From Larkinella sp. C7 (GTDB lineage: Bacteria > Bacteroidota > Bacteroidia > Cytophagales > Spirosomataceae), in contig NZ_VBSL01000006.1 in NCBI RefSeq assembly GCF_006149005.1, forward strand, positions 62,001-126,000: 64,000 bases of DNA, in the 5' to 3' direction. Shown here piece after piece: positions 33,748 through 42,355 of this stretch. The notes under the pieces are model-generated. The model did not search any database, was not told the DNA's origin, and worked only from the letters and a program-made list of their open reading frames with translations. Every line of letters starts with the position of its first letter. The first letter of the stretch is position 1. The translations under genes were made by a program, and so were the position numbers.

Positions 33748-34587
33748 TTATTTCTGCTCCGTCAACAGGTTGAAGAATTCATCCAGTTTCGGCAACAGAA
33801 CGATTTCGGTCCGGCGATTGGCCTGACGACCTGCTTCCGTGGTGTTGTCTTCTTTCGGGATAAATTCCGAACGACCGCCAGCCGTTAAGCGGGACGGTGC
33901 TACGCCAAACTGGGTTTGCAGCGTCCGAACCACCGAGGTTGCCCGCATCACGCTCAAATCCCAGTTGTCTTTCAGGAATTGCGTCGAGATTGGATAAACA
34001 TCCGTGTGGCCTTCCACCAGCACATCCAGGTTGCGGTGGTCGTTGATGACCTGCGCTACTTTACCCAATACCGTCTCTGCCTGTTTGTTCAGCACGTAAC
34101 TGGCCGAAGGGAACAACATTTTGTCCGAGATAGAAACGTATACAACGCCTTTTTTTACTTCCACCTGAACATCGCTGTCGTTGATGTCGGACAGAGACCG
34201 TTTCAGGTTTTTCACCAACAACAGGTTGATGGAATCTCTTCTCTGGGCAGAAGAAGACACATTAGAGAGTGTTTCGAGTGACCGACGGATGCTTTCGGCA
34301 CCCGCTTTGCTAACAATCGACAGATCAGCCATCCGGTCCAACAGGTTTGTGTTGGTTTTTTTCAGGTAATCCAACTGGCTCTGTAAATCGGTAATCTGAC
34401 CGTTTTTGGTGAGTAGTTCCGCGTCTTTGGTTCCGATGGTGCTTTGCAGACTGGCCGTTTTTTTGGCGCAATCTTCCAATTCCATTTTTACTTTGTCATG
34501 AACGGTTTGCAATTCAGCTAATCGCTTTTTGCTTTTGCAGGAGGTTATTACGGTTAAGAGGGCAATGGCAAGCAGGAAATTTTTCAT
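33748..34587 (-). CDS. OmpA-family peptidoglycan-binding lipoprotein with coiled coil
   Basis: 279 residues. A lipobox ends at Cys17 (VITSCKSKK). A coiled coil covers about 22-100 (QTVHDKVKMELEDCAKK, LQSQLDYLKKTN). The OmpA C-terminal domain (about 155-275) has LFPSASYVLNKQAE, VEGHTDVYPIS, the diaminopimelate-contacting Asp/Arg region NWDLSVMRAT, and RQANRRTEIVLLP. It tethers the outer membrane to peptidoglycan. A standalone transcript is likely, as it is bounded by a terminator and a 133-bp upstream gap. Confidence 0.92.
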   Translation of the reverse strand: MKNFLLAIALLTVITSCKSKKRLAELQTVHDKVKMELEDCAKKTASLQSTIGTKDAELLTKNGQITDLQSQLDYLKKTNTNLLDRMADLSIVSKAGAESIRRSLETLSNVSSSAQRRDSINLLLVKNLKRSLSDINDSDVQVEVKKGVVYVSISDKMLFPSASYVLNKQAETVLGKVAQVINDHRNLDVLVEGHTDVYPISTQFLKDNWDLSVMRATSVVRTLQTQFGVAPSRLTAGGRSEFIPKEDNTTEAGRQANRRTEIVLLPKLDEFFNLLTEQK

Positions 34588-34720
34588 ATTTTTTGTTAGG
34601 GATAATAAAATTATTTAGGGTTAACGCTAAAGCTCTGCAAGTTACGAAGCAATTGGGGAAGGTAACAAATGGATTTTTGCATTATTTCTCTTTTTAAGCT
34701 TTTTCTAATTATCCGGTCTT

Positions 34721-35917
34721 TTAAAACCGCGCCAAGGCTTTTTCCGAGACCGTCAGCCCGATGGATAAGGAAGAGGTTGCCGCCGGAGAAGGCGCATTGC
34801 AGACGTGGATCGCCCGGTCGGTTTCCAGAATTGCAAAGTCGTCGAGCAAGCCGCCGGTTCGGTCGCAGGCCTGGGCGCGGACGCCCGAACCGCCCTCCAT
34901 CAGGTCGTTTTCCTGAATTTCCGGGATCAATTCCTGCAAGGCTTTCGTAAAAGCTGACTTTGAGAAAGACCGGTACATTTCGCCCAGCCCCGTTTCCCAG
35001 TATTTAGCCGCCACTTTCTGAAAACCGGGCCAGCTCAGGGTTTCGTACATTTCCTTCAAATTGATGTCCGACTTCCGGTAGCCCTCCCGCTGAAAGGCCA
35101 GAACCGCATTCGGTCCGGCTTCCACACCGCCATGAACCATGCGCGTAAAATGAACGCCGAGAAAAGGGAAGTTCGGATCAGGAACCGGGTAAATCAGGTT
35201 CCGAACGAGGTACTCTTTGTCGGGCCGGATCTTGAAGTATTCGCCCCGGAAAGGGATAATCCGGACGTCAATCTCCTGTCGTTGGGTGAGTTGCGCGATT
35301 TTGTCGGAATACAGCCCGGCGCAATTGATGACCAGCTTCGTTTCGTAGGTGGCCCGGTCGGTCACCACCACCGAGAGCGTATTGCCCGGGGTGATCTGGG
35401 TGACTTTCTCGCCCAGCCGAATTTCTCCCCCCAGTTCGCGCAGCTTTTCGGCGTATTTTTCGCACACCTGCACGTAGTCGATAATACCGGTTTGCGGCAC
35501 CCACATGCCCGCGACGCCCCGAACGTGCGGTTCGATTTCGTGCATTTCGGACAGCGTCAGCTTTTTGAGCCCTTCCAGACCGTTTTGCTGTCCGCGCTGG
35601 TATAAATTGTCCAGAAGGGGTACTTCTTCCGGTTTAGTCGCCACGACGATTTTGCCGCAGAGTTCATACGGAACATTTTCCTGTTCGCAGAATTCGAGCA
35701 GCATCCAGTAGCCCCGGATGCAGTTGGTCGCTTTCAGACTGCCCGGTTTGTAATACAGCCCCGAATGAATAACGCCACTGTTGTGGCCGGTCTGGTGGGC
35801 GGCCAGCCGGTTTTCTTTCTCGATGACGGTGACCGAAAGGCCGGGCCGCTGCCGCTTGATTTGCAGGGCCGTCGCCAGCCCGACAATACCGCCCCCGATG
35901 ATAATGATGTCATTCAT
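34721..35917 (-). CDS. lhgO: L-2-hydroxyglutarate oxidase
   Basis: 398 residues. The FAD-binding Rossmann motif is at the very N-terminus (IIIGGGIVGLATALQIKRQ, then VIEKENRLAAHQTGHNSGV). IHSGLYYKPGSLKA is the DAO-superfamily signature of this subgroup. The C-terminal part has GGSGVRAQACDR and VCNAPSPAATSSLSIGLTV. It oxidises L-2-hydroxyglutarate, a damage by-product of promiscuous malate/lactate dehydrogenases, to 2-oxoglutarate. It lies beside anmK and a fructosamine kinase gene, an apparent salvage and repair group. Confidence 0.92.
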   Translation of the reverse strand: MNDIIIIGGGIVGLATALQIKRQRPGLSVTVIEKENRLAAHQTGHNSGVIHSGLYYKPGSLKATNCIRGYWMLLEFCEQENVPYELCGKIVVATKPEEVPLLDNLYQRGQQNGLEGLKKLTLSEMHEIEPHVRGVAGMWVPQTGIIDYVQVCEKYAEKLRELGGEIRLGEKVTQITPGNTLSVVVTDRATYETKLVINCAGLYSDKIAQLTQRQEIDVRIIPFRGEYFKIRPDKEYLVRNLIYPVPDPNFPFLGVHFTRMVHGGVEAGPNAVLAFQREGYRKSDINLKEMYETLSWPGFQKVAAKYWETGLGEMYRSFSKSAFTKALQELIPEIQENDLMEGGSGVRAQACDRTGGLLDDFAILETDRAIHVCNAPSPAATSSLSIGLTVSEKALARF

Positions 35918-35963
35918 GTCACTTTACTTTAGGAGGATGAAACATCATAAAAACAGAATGATC

Positions 35964-36045
35964 AATGTAAAATGATGAATATCGAATGTAAAAGGGCCTG
36001 GTACTCATGAAACACTTTTATATTTAATATTCATCATTTTACATT
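35964..36045. repeat. 19-bp perfect inverted repeat between lhgO and anmK
   Basis: AATGTAAAATGATGAATAT (35964-35982) is perfectly complementary to 36027-36045 across a 44-base loop. The region is strongly AT-rich and made of degenerate AATGTAAAATGATGAAT units. No U-tract follows either arm in a terminator position. Confidence 0.75.
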
Positions 36046-36080
36046 TGTTATTTTTGTAGTAAAAACAAACCGCTTACTAT

Positions 36081-37280
36081 TTAATTCGGAAATGAAACTT
36101 TGCCCATCGACACCGTCGGAACGCCCTGCCGATTGCCGAATGACGTGAAGCCGCCCGCGACGGCTTCGTTTGCCAAAACCGCAAACAGAATGGCCTCTTT
36201 GGCGTCGCCGGAAATGCCCAGTTCGTCGGTATTGGCGAAGCGGCAGTCGGGCAATAATTCCTGAATCGCGCCGGTCAGAACCGGGTTGTGCATGCCGCCC
36301 CCGCTGCGGTAAACGACATACGATTCTCCCGGTTTGATGACGGTTTGAATCGCTTCGGCAATGGTTTCCGCGCTGAACCGGGTCAGGGTCGCAATCAGAT
36401 CTTCGGGCGTCAGGTCTTTGCTGGTCTGGCTGCGTTGCAACGCCTGTTCGACGTAATCGGGGTTAAATACTTCCGGTCCTGTAGTTTTTGGAAAGGACGC
36501 CTTGAAAAACGAATCTTTTTTCAACATTTGTACTAAATCCTGATTCACGGTTCCGCTGGCGGCAATTTGGCCATTGGCGTCGTACGGTTTGTTGAAAAGC
36601 TGCCGGGTAAACGCGTCGATGAGCGTGTTGCCGGGGCCGGTATCGGTCGTAAAGACTTCGTTGGCATCCAGATTTCCCGGCAGATAGGTAAAATTGGCAA
36701 TCCCGCCCATGTTGAGCATCAGGCGGTTTTCGTCTTTCTTTGAAAAAATAAAATAATCGCCATACACGGCCAACGGAGCGCCTTCGCCCCCTTTGGCAAT
36801 GTGTTTCTGACGAAAATCACTGAGGGTTATGATGCCCGTGGTGACGGCAACGTGGTCACCGTCACCGATTTGGAGTGTTGCATTCGGGAATTGATCGAGC
36901 TTATGCTGGCTTTTGGGCGCGTGAAAAACCGTTTGGCCGTGGCTGGCCACCAAATCGACATCGCTGGCCGTCAGGTTCCAGTGGCGCAGGCAGTCGGTCA
37001 CCATTTGGCCGTGCAATTGCCCAATCCAGGCGTTGAGCAGACACAGATGTTGAAAATCAATTTCTTTTTTGGCAAAAACTTTCCGTATTTCCGCCTTCAG
37101 GTCGTCGGTATACGGAACGGTCTCGAAATGGGTGAGCGACACGTCGGTTTGGGGGCCAAAGCCTTTAATACGGCAAAGGGCCACGTCCAGACCGTCCATC
37201 GAAGTACCCGACATCAGCCCGACGATCCGGCGTTCCGGGCGTTGGGCCAATTCATACAGGTGTTGTATCTGGATATTCAT
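36081..37280 (-). CDS. anmK: anhydro-N-acetylmuramic acid kinase
   Basis: 399 residues from ATG 37280 (MNIQIQHLYELAQ). A further upstream in-frame ATG at 37340 would run through the -7 box and is rejected. The family phosphate loop is IVGLMSGTSMDGLDVALC. Other motifs are DLVASHGQTVFHAP, NMGGIANFTYLP, TDTGPGNTLIDAF and YRSGGGMHNPVL. It phosphorylates 1,6-anhydroMurNAc while opening the anhydro ring, recycling cell-wall sugars in the cytoplasm. It is divergent from the fructosamine kinase gene. Confidence 0.94.
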   Translation of the reverse strand: MNIQIQHLYELAQRPERRIVGLMSGTSMDGLDVALCRIKGFGPQTDVSLTHFETVPYTDDLKAEIRKVFAKKEIDFQHLCLLNAWIGQLHGQMVTDCLRHWNLTASDVDLVASHGQTVFHAPKSQHKLDQFPNATLQIGDGDHVAVTTGIITLSDFRQKHIAKGGEGAPLAVYGDYFIFSKKDENRLMLNMGGIANFTYLPGNLDANEVFTTDTGPGNTLIDAFTRQLFNKPYDANGQIAASGTVNQDLVQMLKKDSFFKASFPKTTGPEVFNPDYVEQALQRSQTSKDLTPEDLIATLTRFSAETIAEAIQTVIKPGESYVVYRSGGGMHNPVLTGAIQELLPDCRFANTDELGISGDAKEAILFAVLANEAVAGGFTSFGNRQGVPTVSMGKVSFPN

Positions 37281-37298
37281 AGCGCGGGAACAAGTTGG

Positions 37299-37306
37299 CA
37301 AAAGTA
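37299..37306 (-). promoter_or_regulatory. -7 promoter element of anmK
   Basis: On the minus strand TACTTTTG matches TAnnTTTG and lies 18 bp before ATG 37280. It supports the shorter anmK start. The expected -33 TTG is degenerate (TCG). Confidence 0.5.
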
Positions 37307-37366
37307 CCAACTTGAAACTGTAAATCGAAACGTGAACCACGACGACAACCGAAACAGTAACTAGCG

Positions 37367-38245
37367 ATGTGGCTGGGAGAAGAACAGTTTGATTTTTTTG
37401 AGGGGGTATTTTTCCAGACCCTGGGCCGATCGGTCGAGGTGTTGGAAGCCCGGTTTTTGGTGGGTGGTAATGTCAACACGGCTGCGCAGGTTTTTTCGTC
37501 GGAAGGGCTGTTTTTTGTGAAATGGAACCCCGAAGAGAATGTCGACATGTTTGAATGGGAAGCACGCGGGCTGGACCTGCTCCGGTCGACGGAAGCCATC
37601 TACATTCCCGAAGTCATTGGCTACGGAAAATACCGCGACAAGACCTATCTGGTGCTCGAATACATCGATCCGGTCGTGCCTAAATCCAACTACTGGGAAT
37701 CATTCGGGCAGTCGCTGGCGTTGTTACATTCACACACGCAATCCAAATTCGGATTACACTTTGATAATTACATCGGTTCGCTGCCGCAAAGCAACACATT
37801 AACAGACAACGGAATCACGTTTTACATCGAACAGCGTCTTCAGCCGCAGGCCGGTATGGCTCTCTACAAAGGACTTCTTTCGAAAGAGTTGTATACCAAA
37901 TTTCAGAAATTATACCAACGGCTTCCTGATTTATTACCGGTCGAGCGCCCGGCCTTGTTACACGGTGATTTGTGGTCGGGCAACGTGATGGTGAACGAAC
38001 AGGGCGACGCAGCCCTCATCGATCCGGCGGTTTATTACGGTTTGCGCGAAGCCGAACTGGCGTTTACGACGCTGTTCGGCGGTTTCGATGAACGGTTTTA
38101 TGATGCCTACGATGAAGCGTTTCCGATGGAAGACGGTTTTCAGGAGCGGATACCGATTTACAATTTGTATCCCCTGCTGGTTCATCTCAACTTGTTTGGA
38201 ACCGGTTACCTCAGTGGCATTGAGCGGGTGTTGAATCGTTTCTAG
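37367..38245 (+). CDS. fructosamine/ketosamine kinase family protein
   Basis: 292 residues with an APH-like kinase fold. The N-lobe nucleotide loop region is FLVGGNVNTAAQVFSSEGLF with the Lys in FFVKWNP. The catalytic loop is ALLHGDLWSGNVMV, and the metal-binding Asp is in ALIDPAVYYGLREAELA. YLVLEYIDP is the hinge. These enzymes phosphorylate ketosamines on glycated amines or proteins so the adducts fall off, a deglycation repair in the cytoplasm. The gene is divergent from anmK and 32 bp upstream of the DEAD-box gene. Confidence 0.92.
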   Translation: MWLGEEQFDFFEGVFFQTLGRSVEVLEARFLVGGNVNTAAQVFSSEGLFFVKWNPEENVDMFEWEARGLDLLRSTEAIYIPEVIGYGKYRDKTYLVLEYIDPVVPKSNYWESFGQSLALLHSHTQSKFGLHFDNYIGSLPQSNTLTDNGITFYIEQRLQPQAGMALYKGLLSKELYTKFQKLYQRLPDLLPVERPALLHGDLWSGNVMVNEQGDAALIDPAVYYGLREAELAFTTLFGGFDERFYDAYDEAFPMEDGFQERIPIYNLYPLLVHLNLFGTGYLSGIERVLNRF

Positions 38246-38261
38246 ACCGCCCGTGCGGTCT
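38244..38261 (+). other. small GC hairpin at the fructosamine kinase stop codon
   Basis: AGACCGC (38244-38250) pairs perfectly with GCGGTCT (38255-38261) over a CCGT loop, beginning inside the TAG stop codon. No U-tract follows, so it is not a standard terminator. It may protect the 3' end or reduce read-through into the helicase gene. Confidence 0.4.
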
Positions 38262-38277
38262 GGATTATCTTTACTAT

Positions 38278-39663
38278 ATGGAAATCACTTCCTTCGAAGA
38301 TTTTAAGCTCAATAAACAGTTGCTGACGGCGGTTGCAGAAGCGGGGTATGAGCAACCCACCCCCATCCAGCAACAGGCCATTCCGCTGGCGATGGCGGGG
38401 CATGACGTGCTGGGCATTGCGCAGACCGGCACCGGCAAAACCGCAGCTTACCTGTTGCCGCTGCTGATGAAAATTAAATACGCCCAGGGTCAACATCCCC
38501 GGGCGTTGATTCTGGCGCCCACGCGCGAGCTGGCGATGCAAATCGACGCGGCCATTACGGAACTGGCCAAATACACCGATATCCGGCATATGGCGCTCTA
38601 CGGCGGAATTGGTCCGAAAGCGCAGATTGAAGCCGTTCAGAAAGGCGTCGATATTCTGGTGGCCACACCGGGGCGGTTTTCGGATCTCTATTCGCGGGGC
38701 GAGATCGTGGTGAAGCAACTGGCGACAATGGTGATGGACGAAGCCGACAAAATCATGGACATGGGGTTCATGCCGCAGATTCGGAAAATTCTGGAAGTTA
38801 TCCCGGTAAAACGGCAGAATATGCTGTTTTCGGCCACCTTCCCACCCAAAGTAGAAGAACTGTCTTACGAATTTCTGGAGTTTCCGATGCGGGTGGAGGT
38901 GACACCCCAGGCGTCGACTGCCGATATGGTGACGCAGAAAATCTACGCCGTTCCTAATTTCAGAACCAAAATCGACTTGCTGGCGTATCTCATGAGTTTC
39001 GAAGCCGCCAGCCGGGTAATTGTGTTTGCGCGCTCCAAAGAAACCGCCAACAACATCTATAAATTCCTGGCCCGGAAAGTCATTGCCGACGACCGGATTC
39101 GCGTTCTGCACGCCAACAAAGGCCAGAATACGCGGATCAATTCGATGGAAGCCTTTAAGGAAGGCAACATCCGGGTGCTGGTGACCACCGACGTGACGGC
39201 GCGGGGCATCGATGTCAACCTGGTGAGTCACGTCATCAATTTCGATGTGCCGCTGATTTACGAAGATTATGTCCACCGGATCGGGCGGACGGGCCGTGCC
39301 AACCATACCGGCGAAGCCATCACATTTGTAACGATGGCGGAAGAGTACCACATCCGGCAGATTGAGAAGATTATCCGGATGCAGATTCCGCGCGAGCCCA
39401 TCCCGGAAGCCGTGCCGATTACGGAAACGCCGTTTGACGAACAGCAGGATTATTTGCGGGAGATCGACGACCAGCGGAAAAAAGAAGATCCAACGTTTAA
39501 AGGGGCTTTTCACGAGAAAAAAGGAATTCCCATCAAAGGCCGAAGCACATCCACAAAAACAGCATCCACCCGCAGCACGTCGACGCGCGGAAATGCCCCC
39601 AAAAGCCCGGCAGCCCGCAGTGGAAAACCCAAAAACGGCCCACCCCGTCGCCGGAAGACGTAA
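38278..39663 (+). CDS. DEAD-box ATP-dependent RNA helicase
   Basis: 461 residues with the full motif set: Q-motif PTPIQQQAIPLAM, motif I AQTGTGKTAAY, Ia PTRELAMQI, II VMDEADKIMDMGF, III SATFP, V TTDVTARGIDVN and VI HRIGRTGRANHTG. The C-terminal 55 residues are a Ser/Thr/Lys/Arg-rich tail (STSTKTASTRSTSTRG, GPPRRRKT), probably an RNA-binding extension. It is of the RhlE/DbpA-like general type, with a role in ribosome assembly or mRNA remodelling. It is not recognisable to a specific paralogue. Confidence 0.93.
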   Translation: MEITSFEDFKLNKQLLTAVAEAGYEQPTPIQQQAIPLAMAGHDVLGIAQTGTGKTAAYLLPLLMKIKYAQGQHPRALILAPTRELAMQIDAAITELAKYTDIRHMALYGGIGPKAQIEAVQKGVDILVATPGRFSDLYSRGEIVVKQLATMVMDEADKIMDMGFMPQIRKILEVIPVKRQNMLFSATFPPKVEELSYEFLEFPMRVEVTPQASTADMVTQKIYAVPNFRTKIDLLAYLMSFEAASRVIVFARSKETANNIYKFLARKVIADDRIRVLHANKGQNTRINSMEAFKEGNIRVLVTTDVTARGIDVNLVSHVINFDVPLIYEDYVHRIGRTGRANHTGEAITFVTMAEEYHIRQIEKIIRMQIPREPIPEAVPITETPFDEQQDYLREIDDQRKKEDPTFKGAFHEKKGIPIKGRSTSTKTASTRSTSTRGNAPKSPAARSGKPKNGPPRRRKT

Positions 39664-39680
39664 CCGTTTTTCAATATTTT

Positions 39681-39721
39681 GTACTAAATTGAATCCCCCT
39701 ACGTTTTATAGGGGTTAGTAC
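39681..39721. other. hairpin between helicase and TPR genes
   Basis: GTACTAA (39681-39687) pairs with TTAGTAC (39715-39721), and inside it CCCCTA (39696-39701) pairs with TAGGGG (39709-39714) over a 7-base loop. There is no U-tract. It lies 12 bp before the TPR gene start and could act in the leader or as a weak terminator. Confidence 0.5.
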
Positions 39722-39733
39722 GTTGAACGTCAC

Positions 39734-40507
39734 ATGAATAATCGGACAAAAGGAATACGGTTTTTCGGTCTTTTGCTTTGCCTGCCTCTGGGCGTTTTTG
39801 CACAGACCGGATCACTGGTAAGTTCTGCCCGGAAGGTCGAAGCCGGTAAGAGTGATACCGTTGTTGAGGTTTCCAAAGAGCCCAGCCACACAGTAGCTAA
39901 CCCCATGGTGACGCCTTTGTTTGGAGAACAGGCAAAATCGGCGAAGCACATCGACTGGGAAGTACGGTTTTTGAACGAATGCGACCAGAGTTTTGCCAAC
40001 CGGAAGGAAGCGAGCCAGTTTTTCTCGACCCGCGCCTGGGAATACCTGACGGAAGGGCAACTGGATACCGCTACCTACCGCTTTAATCTCGCCTGGCTGC
40101 TGGACGACAAAAATTCCGATACGTATTGGGGACTGGGCGTTATCAGCTACCAGCAAAACAAGATGCCTGAGTCGATTCGGCTTCTGAAGAAAGGGCTGGC
40201 CGTCGCCGACAGCAATGCCGTTCTGATGACCGACCTCGCCACGGTAGAGCTCAAGCAGTATAAGGAAAACAAAGATGCCGAACTGCTCGAAGACGCCATT
40301 TCGGTACTCAACAAAGCGCTTCAGTACGACGTAACGAACGCCAATACCTTCATGCGGTTGTCGTGGGCCAATTTTTCCAAGGGCGATTATCCCGCAGCCT
40401 GGGAGAACCTGCACAAAGGCCGCGCACTGGATCTGGGTGCCGTTGACTTCGTTTACCTTCAGGAACTCCGCGAGAAAATGCCCGATCCCAAAGGCTTTTT
40501 CAAATAA
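39734..40507 (+). CDS. secreted TPR-repeat protein
   Basis: 257 residues with a Sec signal (cleavage after FAQ, about residue 23). At least three TPR units are visible between about 90 and 240: TAWLLDD-like TATYRFNLAWLLDDKNSDTY, VISYQQNKMPESIRLLKKGL, and LSWANFSKGDYPAAWENLHK. It is probably periplasmic and a protein-protein adaptor. Function unknown. It is convergent with the DUF2306-like gene. Confidence 0.75.
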   Translation: MNNRTKGIRFFGLLLCLPLGVFAQTGSLVSSARKVEAGKSDTVVEVSKEPSHTVANPMVTPLFGEQAKSAKHIDWEVRFLNECDQSFANRKEASQFFSTRAWEYLTEGQLDTATYRFNLAWLLDDKNSDTYWGLGVISYQQNKMPESIRLLKKGLAVADSNAVLMTDLATVELKQYKENKDAELLEDAISVLNKALQYDVTNANTFMRLSWANFSKGDYPAAWENLHKGRALDLGAVDFVYLQELREKMPDPKGFFK

Positions 40508-40530
40508 ATACACACGGCTGTCGGGGTGAT

Positions 40531-41247
40531 TTAAACCGCAACGGTCTTTGCTTTGTCTGGATTAAACTTCTGCATGTAGTACCGGATCGTCCGACCGATC
40601 AGAATTCCCCCAATAACCCCCGGCAATACCCAGGCTGCGATGTCGATCATGAAATGATGGTCGGGCAAATACCGGGTATTGACCACCGCAAAAGCCGTCA
40701 GTGTGGCAATGTAGGAACCGCACATGCGGCTGATATGCCCAAAGAACCACTCCATCTTGCCGTACCGGGCTTTTTCCGGATTGTGGAATAACCTGACATC
40801 GTAGAGGGCATTGGAAAATAGAAGACCGGCAAAGAAGAAATAGAGCATGCCGAACGTGGAGATACTGCCCGTCGAAAACCAGCCCACAACCGCCTGAACA
40901 CCCAACCCGAACATCACGAGCGACGCGCCCAAAGCCCCATACGCGGCAAGCTGATCCGTCCGGGTCAACCGGTTTTGTGATTTTTTCAGCCGCAGAATGC
41001 GCCGACCGGAAAAGCAGAAGTAAAAGCTCAGGATCGCGATAAAAAGCAGGAACAGGGTGCTGGGTTTGAAGAAAACCAGGTAAACGGCCGTCAGGCAGAC
41101 GGCGGCCATGCACCAGTAAAACACCAGCCCGGTCAGTTTGTGCAGGCGACCGCCTTTTTTCGATACCATAGGAACAACGCCCACCAGCAAGGCCAGAAAA
41201 CCCGCCGTGATGTGGACAATCAACATGAGTTTTAACAAGAGATTCAT
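40531..41247 (-). CDS. DUF2306-like multipass membrane protein
   Basis: 238 residues from ATG 41247 (MNLLLKLMLIVHITAGFLAL). An upstream in-frame ATG at 41316 adds 23 polar residues and is less likely. There are about seven TM helices, with His residues in the first helix (VHITAG) and in GRLHKLTGLVFYW. This is the pattern seen in DUF2306 proteins, where the His may bind heme or metal (inference). Function not established. Confidence 0.7.
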   Translation of the reverse strand: MNLLLKLMLIVHITAGFLALLVGVVPMVSKKGGRLHKLTGLVFYWCMAAVCLTAVYLVFFKPSTLFLLFIAILSFYFCFSGRRILRLKKSQNRLTRTDQLAAYGALGASLVMFGLGVQAVVGWFSTGSISTFGMLYFFFAGLLFSNALYDVRLFHNPEKARYGKMEWFFGHISRMCGSYIATLTAFAVVNTRYLPDHHFMIDIAAWVLPGVIGGILIGRTIRYYMQKFNPDKAKTVAV

Positions 41248-41400
41248 GACTCCGAAAGCGTTTAGATGTGTTCGATTCGTTGAAACAAACCTACGCGGAG
41301 CCGTCAAACCGGGCAAATCAGCGGGGTGTATAGCGGTTTTTTGGGGCGTTTGGCAACCTTCGGGGAATTTGACAAAGCCGCTGGGACGTTTGGCAAAGGC

Positions 41401-42285
41401 TCAGGCCATCGATTTCAGTTGGGCCACCAGCGTATCGTTGTATTTCCGGGCCACCGGTATTTGAAAAGAACCGTCGTGCAAATGGAGTTTGTAGCCCTGC
41501 GCGTTGCCCGTCACCTTTTCCACGTTCTCCAGATTGACGATAAACGACCGGTGGCACCGCACCAGGACAGCGTTCCCGGCAAACTGCGTTTCCAGCCGGC
41601 TGAGGCTGCTGCGCAGCAAGGCTTTGACGGGCTGGTTGTTTTTCAAATACATCACCGTCGAGTAGTTGTCACTGGATTCGATGTAGAGCAGGTCGGCGGG
41701 CGGGAAGCTGAGGGTATCCTTTTCGTTTTCGGCGGTTAGCGTCACCAAAACAGGTTGGGCCGACTCCGCGCCGGGAATTTCTGCGTGGTGTTCCCGAACC
41801 GGTATCTCCCGGGCGGCCTGCTGGTATTTTTTGAGCTTAAGAATGTAGTTGACCAGCACAGACCCCGCCGAGGGAAAGATGCCAATCAGAAACGTGACGA
41901 CGATCATCCCGAACAACTGAATTGCGTAGATGGGATTGGCAATCAGCCAGTTGATGTAAAAATAATTGACCAGCCCGATCAGCGTAATGTGGGCCGTTAT
42001 CCAGAGAATTTCGCGCCCCACCGTCCAGCGTTCGTTGGTGAAAAGCTTTGGGAGAAAAACCGGCAGCAGCAGACTGAGACCGGCTGTCACCAGAAACGAA
42101 ATCAGGCCAAACCCCAGGATTTTAAGGGTTTTATTGGGTGTTACCCAGATGTTCAACCCGAAGGGCTGGAAAACCAGCAGGAACAGGCCCACAAAAACCC
42201 CGATCCAAAACGCCTTGGCCCACCGCCGGCGAACCGGGTCTTCACACGGATACGGTTGATTTAGTAGCTGCCACATACCAGACAA
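41401..42285 (-). CDS. membrane-bound LytTR transcriptional regulator
   Basis: 294 residues. Four TM helices cover about 28-150 (WIGVFVGLFLLVFQPFGLN, ILGFGLISFLVTAGLSLLLP, and two more). The LytTR domain covers about 185-290: LLYIESSDNYSTVMYL, LVRCHRSFIVNLENVEKV and FQIPVARKYNDTLV. This TM-LytTR layout is common in Bacteroidota and has no phosphorylation module; the membrane part probably senses directly. It is the fourth LytTR-domain gene in this window. No partner kinase is adjacent. Confidence 0.88.
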   Translation of the reverse strand: MSGMWQLLNQPYPCEDPVRRRWAKAFWIGVFVGLFLLVFQPFGLNIWVTPNKTLKILGFGLISFLVTAGLSLLLPVFLPKLFTNERWTVGREILWITAHITLIGLVNYFYINWLIANPIYAIQLFGMIVVTFLIGIFPSAGSVLVNYILKLKKYQQAAREIPVREHHAEIPGAESAQPVLVTLTAENEKDTLSFPPADLLYIESSDNYSTVMYLKNNQPVKALLRSSLSRLETQFAGNAVLVRCHRSFIVNLENVEKVTGNAQGYKLHLHDGSFQIPVARKYNDTLVAQLKSMA

Positions 42286-42286
42286 G

Positions 42287-42347
42287 AGAAGCTAGACAAG
42301 AGAGCAAAGACAAAAAGCCGAAGTCTGTAGTCTCTTGTCTAGCTTCT
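42287..42347. repeat. 17-bp perfect inverted repeat upstream of the TM-LytTR gene
   Basis: AGAAGCTAGACAAGAGA (42287-42303) is perfectly complementary to 42331-42347 around a 27-base loop. Read on the plus strand it ends in T6. It separates the rhomboid gene from the TM-LytTR gene, both on the minus strand. The outer arm repeats AGACAAGAGA once more at 42280-42289. Confidence 0.75.
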
Positions 42348-42355
42348 TTTTTCTA

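Noticed and set aside
38242-39513. 423-codon open frame antisense to the DEAD-box helicase
   Set aside because: The plus frame has all helicase motifs; the antisense product is His/Arg-rich and motif-free.
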